A stretch of 12,631 bases of DNA from NCBI GenBank assembly GCA_934661165.1, contig CAKUJB010000041.1, forward strand, positions 1 to 12,631, read 5' to 3'. This document shows, piece by piece, positions 9,679-12,631 of the stretch. The notes below the pieces were generated by a model that ran no database searches, was not told the origin of the DNA, and saw only the letters and a list, made by a program, of their open reading frames with translations. Made by a program: the position numbers and the translations under genes. The DNA is from an uncultured Microbacteriaceae bacterium (GTDB lineage Bacteria; Actinomycetota; Actinomycetes; Actinomycetales; Microbacteriaceae). How positions within the stretch are numbered: the first letter of the stretch is position 1; each line of letters starts with the position of its first letter.

Positions 9679-10749
9679 ATGCACATCGACGAGCTCCGGA
9701 AGCTGCCGAAGGTCAGCCTGCACGACCACTTCGACGGCGGCGTCCGGCCGCAGACGATCCTCGAGCTCGCCGACGCCGTCGGCCTGCCCGTCCCCGCCGA
9801 CACCGCCGACGCGCTCGGCGACTGGGTGCTCGCGCAGTGCACGGGCGGCGACCTCGTGCAGTACCTCTCGACCTTCGAGCTCACGGTCGGCGTCATGCAG
9901 ACGGCGTCCGCGCTCGAGCGGGTCGGCAAGGAGTTCGTCGAGGACCTCGCCGCCGACGGCGTCGTGTACGGCGAGATCCGCTGGGCCCCCGAGCAGCACC
10001 TCGGTGGCGGGCTGAGCCTCGACGAGACGGTCGAGGCCGTGCAGCGCGGCATCGAGGCGGGCATCGACGCCGTGGCCGCCGACGGCCGCACCATCCGCAT
10101 CGGCCAGCTCCTCACCGTCCTGCGCCACCTCGACCGCGGCCGCGAGATCGCCGAGCTCACGGTGCGCCACCGGGAGCGCGGCGTCGTCGGCTTCGACATC
10201 GCGGGGCCCGAGGCCGGCTTCCCCGCGTCGCGGCACCGCGAGGCCTTCGACTACCTCGCCGAGCACTTCATGCCCCGCACGGTCCACGCGGGCGAGGCGG
10301 ACGGCATCGACTCGATCCGCGGCGCGCTCCTCGACGGCCGGGCGCTGCGGCTCGGGCACGGCGTGCGGATCATGGAGGACATCTCGTTCGAGGACCAGGG
10401 CGAGCTCGTGCAGGTCACCTTCGGCGAGGTCGCGGACTGGGTGCGCGACCGGGAGATCCCGCTCGAGATCTCGCCGTCGTCGAACCTGCAGACCGGTGCG
10501 TGGGGCCGCACGCTCGAGGAGCACCCCTTCGACACGCTCTACCGGCTCGGCTTCCGCGTCACCGTCAACCCGGACAACCGGCTCATGAGCGGCACGACGA
10601 TCACCGACGAGCTCGCGAACCTCGTCGAGCTGTACGACTACGACCTCGACGACCTCGCCGTCTTCCAGTTCAACGCCGCCGCCGGCGCGTTCCTCCCCGT
10701 CGAGGAGCGCGAGGAGCTCACCGAGCTCATCGCCCGCGCGTACGAGTAG
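9679..10749 (+). CDS. add: Adenosine deaminase
   Basis: Converts adenosine and deoxyadenosine to inosine forms in the cytoplasm. The 356 residues form one metal-dependent amidohydrolase barrel. Metal ligands are His15 and His17 (LHDHFDGG, 14-21), His203 (HAGEA, 203-207, with catalytic Glu206) and Asp299; the catalytic His227 lies in LGHG (225-228). SPSSN (265-269) follows the family pattern. The last catalytic segment reads VNPDNRLMSGT (296-306), where the relatives I recall have VNTDNRLMS; Asp is kept. The start at ATG 9679 is the only sensible one, 6 nt after a TAGCGT box. The gene is separated from deoA by a terminator-like repeat and is convergent with the mutase gene. The inosine product would need a purine-nucleoside phosphorylase, which is not in the window. 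Confidence 0.95.
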   Translation: MHIDELRKLPKVSLHDHFDGGVRPQTILELADAVGLPVPADTADALGDWVLAQCTGGDLVQYLSTFELTVGVMQTASALERVGKEFVEDLAADGVVYGEIRWAPEQHLGGGLSLDETVEAVQRGIEAGIDAVAADGRTIRIGQLLTVLRHLDRGREIAELTVRHRERGVVGFDIAGPEAGFPASRHREAFDYLAEHFMPRTVHAGEADGIDSIRGALLDGRALRLGHGVRIMEDISFEDQGELVQVTFGEVADWVRDREIPLEISPSSNLQTGAWGRTLEEHPFDTLYRLGFRVTVNPDNRLMSGTTITDELANLVELYDYDLDDLAVFQFNAAAGAFLPVEEREELTELIARAYE

Positions 10750-10798
10750 AGGACTGTCGCCGCGCGCCGCCGGTCGGTGCGCCGGGCGGGTCGCTGCT

Positions 10799-10961
10799 CC
10801 GCGCATTCCTGGATGGCGGGCGATTCACCCGGTGGCGGGCGTCGCCGCGCCGAGACCCGCCACCCAGTGAATGACCCGCCGTTCGGCGCAGCGCGCACCC
10901 GCGTCGGCGCGGCGCGGCGCCGAGCGGGCTGCGGCGCAGGCCGCGGGAGGAATGCGCGGGG
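10799..10961. repeat. Nested inverted repeats between the convergent add and mutase genes
   Basis: Outer arms are perfect 12-mers: CCGCGCATTCCT (10799-10810) and AGGAATGCGCGG (10948-10959). The right one is part of a full element copy on the minus strand (10944-10961). Inside is a second inverted repeat, 10815-10839 with 10856-10880, matching at 21 of 25 positions; its right arm reads on the minus strand GGCGGGTCATTCAC then TGGGTGGCGGG. The structure could terminate both genes. The spacer between the inner right arm and the outer right arm (10881-10947) is GC-rich with no recognisable feature. No ORF is supported here. Confidence 0.75.
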
Positions 10962-10968
10962 TCGCGCC

Positions 10969-12631
10969 TCAGAGCCCGAGCAGTGCCCGCATCGCGGCGT
11001 CGAGCTCGGCGACCGCGGCGGCGGCGCGCTCGCGGCGCTCGCGGCCCGTGCCCTCGTGGGCGGCGGCATCGAGGTAGACCTTGAGCTTCGGCTCCGTGCC
11101 GGAGGGGCGGACGATGACCCGGGAGCCGTCCTCGAGGCGGTAGCGGAGGATGTCGGCCGGCTCGAAGCCGTCGACGCCGAGCAGGAAGTCGTCGGCCGCG
11201 ACGACGGCGCGCCCCGCGATCGACGTCGGCGGCGCGGCGCGGAGCTCGCCCGTGAGGCGGCCGATCTCGGCGAGGTCGGTGACCCGGATCGACACCTGGC
11301 CCGAGGCGCTCGCGCCGACGGCGGCCGCGATGCCGTCGAGCACGTCGTCGATCGTGCGGCCCTCGTCCCGCCAGCGCTGCGCGAGGTCGGCGAACCGCAG
11401 CGCCGCCGAGATGCCGTCCTTGTCGCGGACCTTCGCGGGGTCGACGAGGTAGCCGAGCGCCTCCTCGTAGCCGTAGACGAGGCCTGGCGTGCGGGAGATC
11501 CACTTGAAGCCGGTCAGCGTCTCCGCATGCCGGAGGCCGAAGTGCTCGGCGATCCAGCCGAGCGCGGGGGAGCTCACGAGCGAGTTCGCGAGGGCGGGAT
11601 CGGTGTCGGCATCGTCGTCGGTACCAGCCGCGCCGGCGCCCGCGCCGTGCTCCTCCGCCGCGGCCCAGCCGAGCAGCAGGCCGAGCTCGTTGCCGGACAG
11701 CCGGCGCCAGCCCTCGGCCGCGGCGGGGTCCGGCACGGCGACGGCGAGCCGATCGGCGTCGGGGTCGTTCGCGAGGACGAGGTCGGCGCCCGCGTCGCGC
11801 GCCGTGCGGAAGGCGAGGTCGAGCGCGCCCGGCTCCTCCGGATTCGGGAACGCGACCGTCGGGAAGTCGCCGTCCGGCTCCGCCTGCTCGGCGACGAGGA
11901 TCGGCGAGGGCAGCCCCGCTTCGGCGAATGCGTCGAGCAGCGTCGCCGCGCCGACTCCGTGCATCGCGGTGTAGGCGATGCGCAGCGGTGGCTGCGTGCG
12001 GTCGCCGCCCCGCGCATTCGTCCCGCTCGTGACGAGGCCGGCGGTCGCGAGCACGTACGCGCGCACGACCTCGCGGTCGGCGACCGTGAAGTCGGTCGAC
12101 CGCGGGAGGTCGGCGAGCGCGCCCGCGGCGACCGCGGCGATCTCGGCGGCGATCTCGGCGTCCGCGGGGGCGACGATCTGGGACCCGCCGTCGGCGCCAC
12201 CGAGGTAGACCTTGTACCCGTTGTCGCGGGGCGGGTTGTGGGACGCGGTCACCATGACGCCCGCGCTCGTGCCGAAGTGCCGGACGGCGAACGCGAGGAC
12301 CGGGGTCGGCAGCATCTCGGGCAGCAGGATCGCGCGGACCCCCGCGCCGGCCATGATGGTCGCGGTGTCGCGGGCGAAGACCTCCGAATTGCGCCGGCCG
12401 TCGAAGCCGATGACGATCGACGGCGCCGACTCTCGGGCGAGCAGGTAGCGGGCGAGGCCCGCGGCGGCGTGCGCGACGACGATGCGGTTCATCCGCATGG
12501 GGCCGGCGCCGAGCTCGGCCCGCAGGCCCGCGGTGCCGAAGGCGAGGCGGCCGCCGAAACGCGCGGCGAGGTCCGCGGCCGCGGCCGCGTCGCCGTCCCG
12601 GGCGCGCCCGAGGATCGCCTCGAGCTCGGCG
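10969..12631 (-). CDS. Phospho-sugar mutase (phosphomannomutase/phosphoglucomutase/phosphopentomutase-like), N-terminus outside window
   Basis: Alpha-D-phosphohexomutase superfamily enzyme that moves a phosphate between C1 and C6 (or C5) of a sugar. The frame is open to the window edge and encodes FGTAGLRAELGAGPMRMNR just upstream of the first internal ATG (12498), so the true start lies beyond 12631; 553 residues are visible. In visible numbering, the phosphoserine loop is TASHNPP with Ser130, the metal loop DPDADR is at 289-294, a GYEEALGY sugar loop follows, and the C-terminal phosphate loop is RPSGTEPK. Length and GTAGLR match the PgcA/PmmB-type group. Next to deoA, a role on ribose- or deoxyribose-1-phosphate is plausible but inferred. 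Oddities are a low-complexity Gly/Ala/Asp insert (about 11596-11649) and an in-frame repeat copy at 12008-12025. It would be pmmB by resemblance to the M. tuberculosis locus. Confidence 0.9.
   Translation of the reverse strand, partial: AELEAILGRARDGDAAAAADLAARFGGRLAFGTAGLRAELGAGPMRMNRIVVAHAAAGLARYLLARESAPSIVIGFDGRRNSEVFARDTATIMAGAGVRAILLPEMLPTPVLAFAVRHFGTSAGVMVTASHNPPRDNGYKVYLGGADGGSQIVAPADAEIAAEIAAVAAGALADLPRSTDFTVADREVVRAYVLATAGLVTSGTNARGGDRTQPPLRIAYTAMHGVGAATLLDAFAEAGLPSPILVAEQAEPDGDFPTVAFPNPEEPGALDLAFRTARDAGADLVLANDPDADRLAVAVPDPAAAEGWRRLSGNELGLLLGWAAAEEHGAGAGAAGTDDDADTDPALANSLVSSPALGWIAEHFGLRHAETLTGFKWISRTPGLVYGYEEALGYLVDPAKVRDKDGISAALRFADLAQRWRDEGRTIDDVLDGIAAAVGASASGQVSIRVTDLAEIGRLTGELRAAPPTSIAGRAVVAADDFLLGVDGFEPADILRYRLEDGSRVIVRPSGTEPKLKVYLDAAAHEGTGRERRERAAAAVAELDAAMRALLGL
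12008..12025 (+). repeat. Full GCGCATTC element copy inside the mutase coding region
   Basis: CCCCGCGCATTCGTCCCG is identical to the intergenic copy at 9546-9563 except at one position (G for C). Read on the minus strand in frame it encodes part of SGTNARGG, including an AAT Asn codon in a gene where AAC would be expected. It lies just before the IAYTAMHG strand that begins the second domain, where a linker insertion would be tolerated. Confidence 0.65.

Noticed and set aside
10750..10968. Possible small gene or tRNA between add and the mutase
   Set aside because: The region is explained by nested inverted repeats; no cloverleaf and no start with supporting signals.

Overview
The window is very GC-rich (over 70% by eye). 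Codons end mostly in G or C, genes are tightly packed, and several start codons sit 6-7 nt after a TANNNT -10 hexamer with no ribosome binding site. That fits a high-GC actinobacterium. The repeat types in the gaps resemble what I recall from Microbacteriaceae, but I could not check this.

Layout, left to right. (1) Minus strand, 1-1190: a Rieske [2Fe-2S] ferredoxin followed by an FAD/NAD(P)H ferredoxin reductase that is cut by the window start. Together they form a short electron-transfer operon. (2) Plus strand, 1247-2368: mannose-1-phosphate guanylyltransferase (manC), divergent from the Rieske gene across a very short shared promoter region. (3) Plus strand, 2529-9454: a nucleoside uptake and breakdown cluster. 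It holds a BMP/PnrA-type lipoprotein, a double-domain ABC ATPase, two BPD_transp_2 permeases, cytidine deaminase (cdd) and thymidine/pyrimidine-nucleoside phosphorylase (deoA). The ATPase, both permeases, cdd and deoA are chained by four successive 4-nt stop/start overlaps. (4) Plus strand, 9679-10749: adenosine deaminase (add) with its own leaderless-type promoter. (5) Minus strand, 10969 to beyond 12631: a phospho-sugar mutase (PmmB/PgcA-like), convergent with add and missing its first residues.

How the genes work together: the lipoprotein captures nucleosides outside the membrane and the ATPase with two permeases imports them. Cdd and Add deaminate cytidine and adenosine types. DeoA phosphorolyses pyrimidine nucleosides to base plus (deoxy)ribose-1-phosphate, and the mutase could feed the sugar phosphate into central metabolism. 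Gene content resembles the Mycobacterium tuberculosis deoD-pmmB-upp / add-deoA-cdd region as I recall it. No regulator gene lies in the window.

The coding content is recognisable. The most unusual signal is a dispersed element, consensus CCCCGCGCATTCSTCMCG. It has four near-identical 18-nt copies, its GCATTC/GAATGC core occurs 15 times, and inverted pairs of it occur in three intergenic gaps. One full copy lies in frame inside the mutase gene. No stretch longer than 300 bases lacks a gene. The two largest gaps (9455-9678 and 10750-10968) are filled with inverted repeats.
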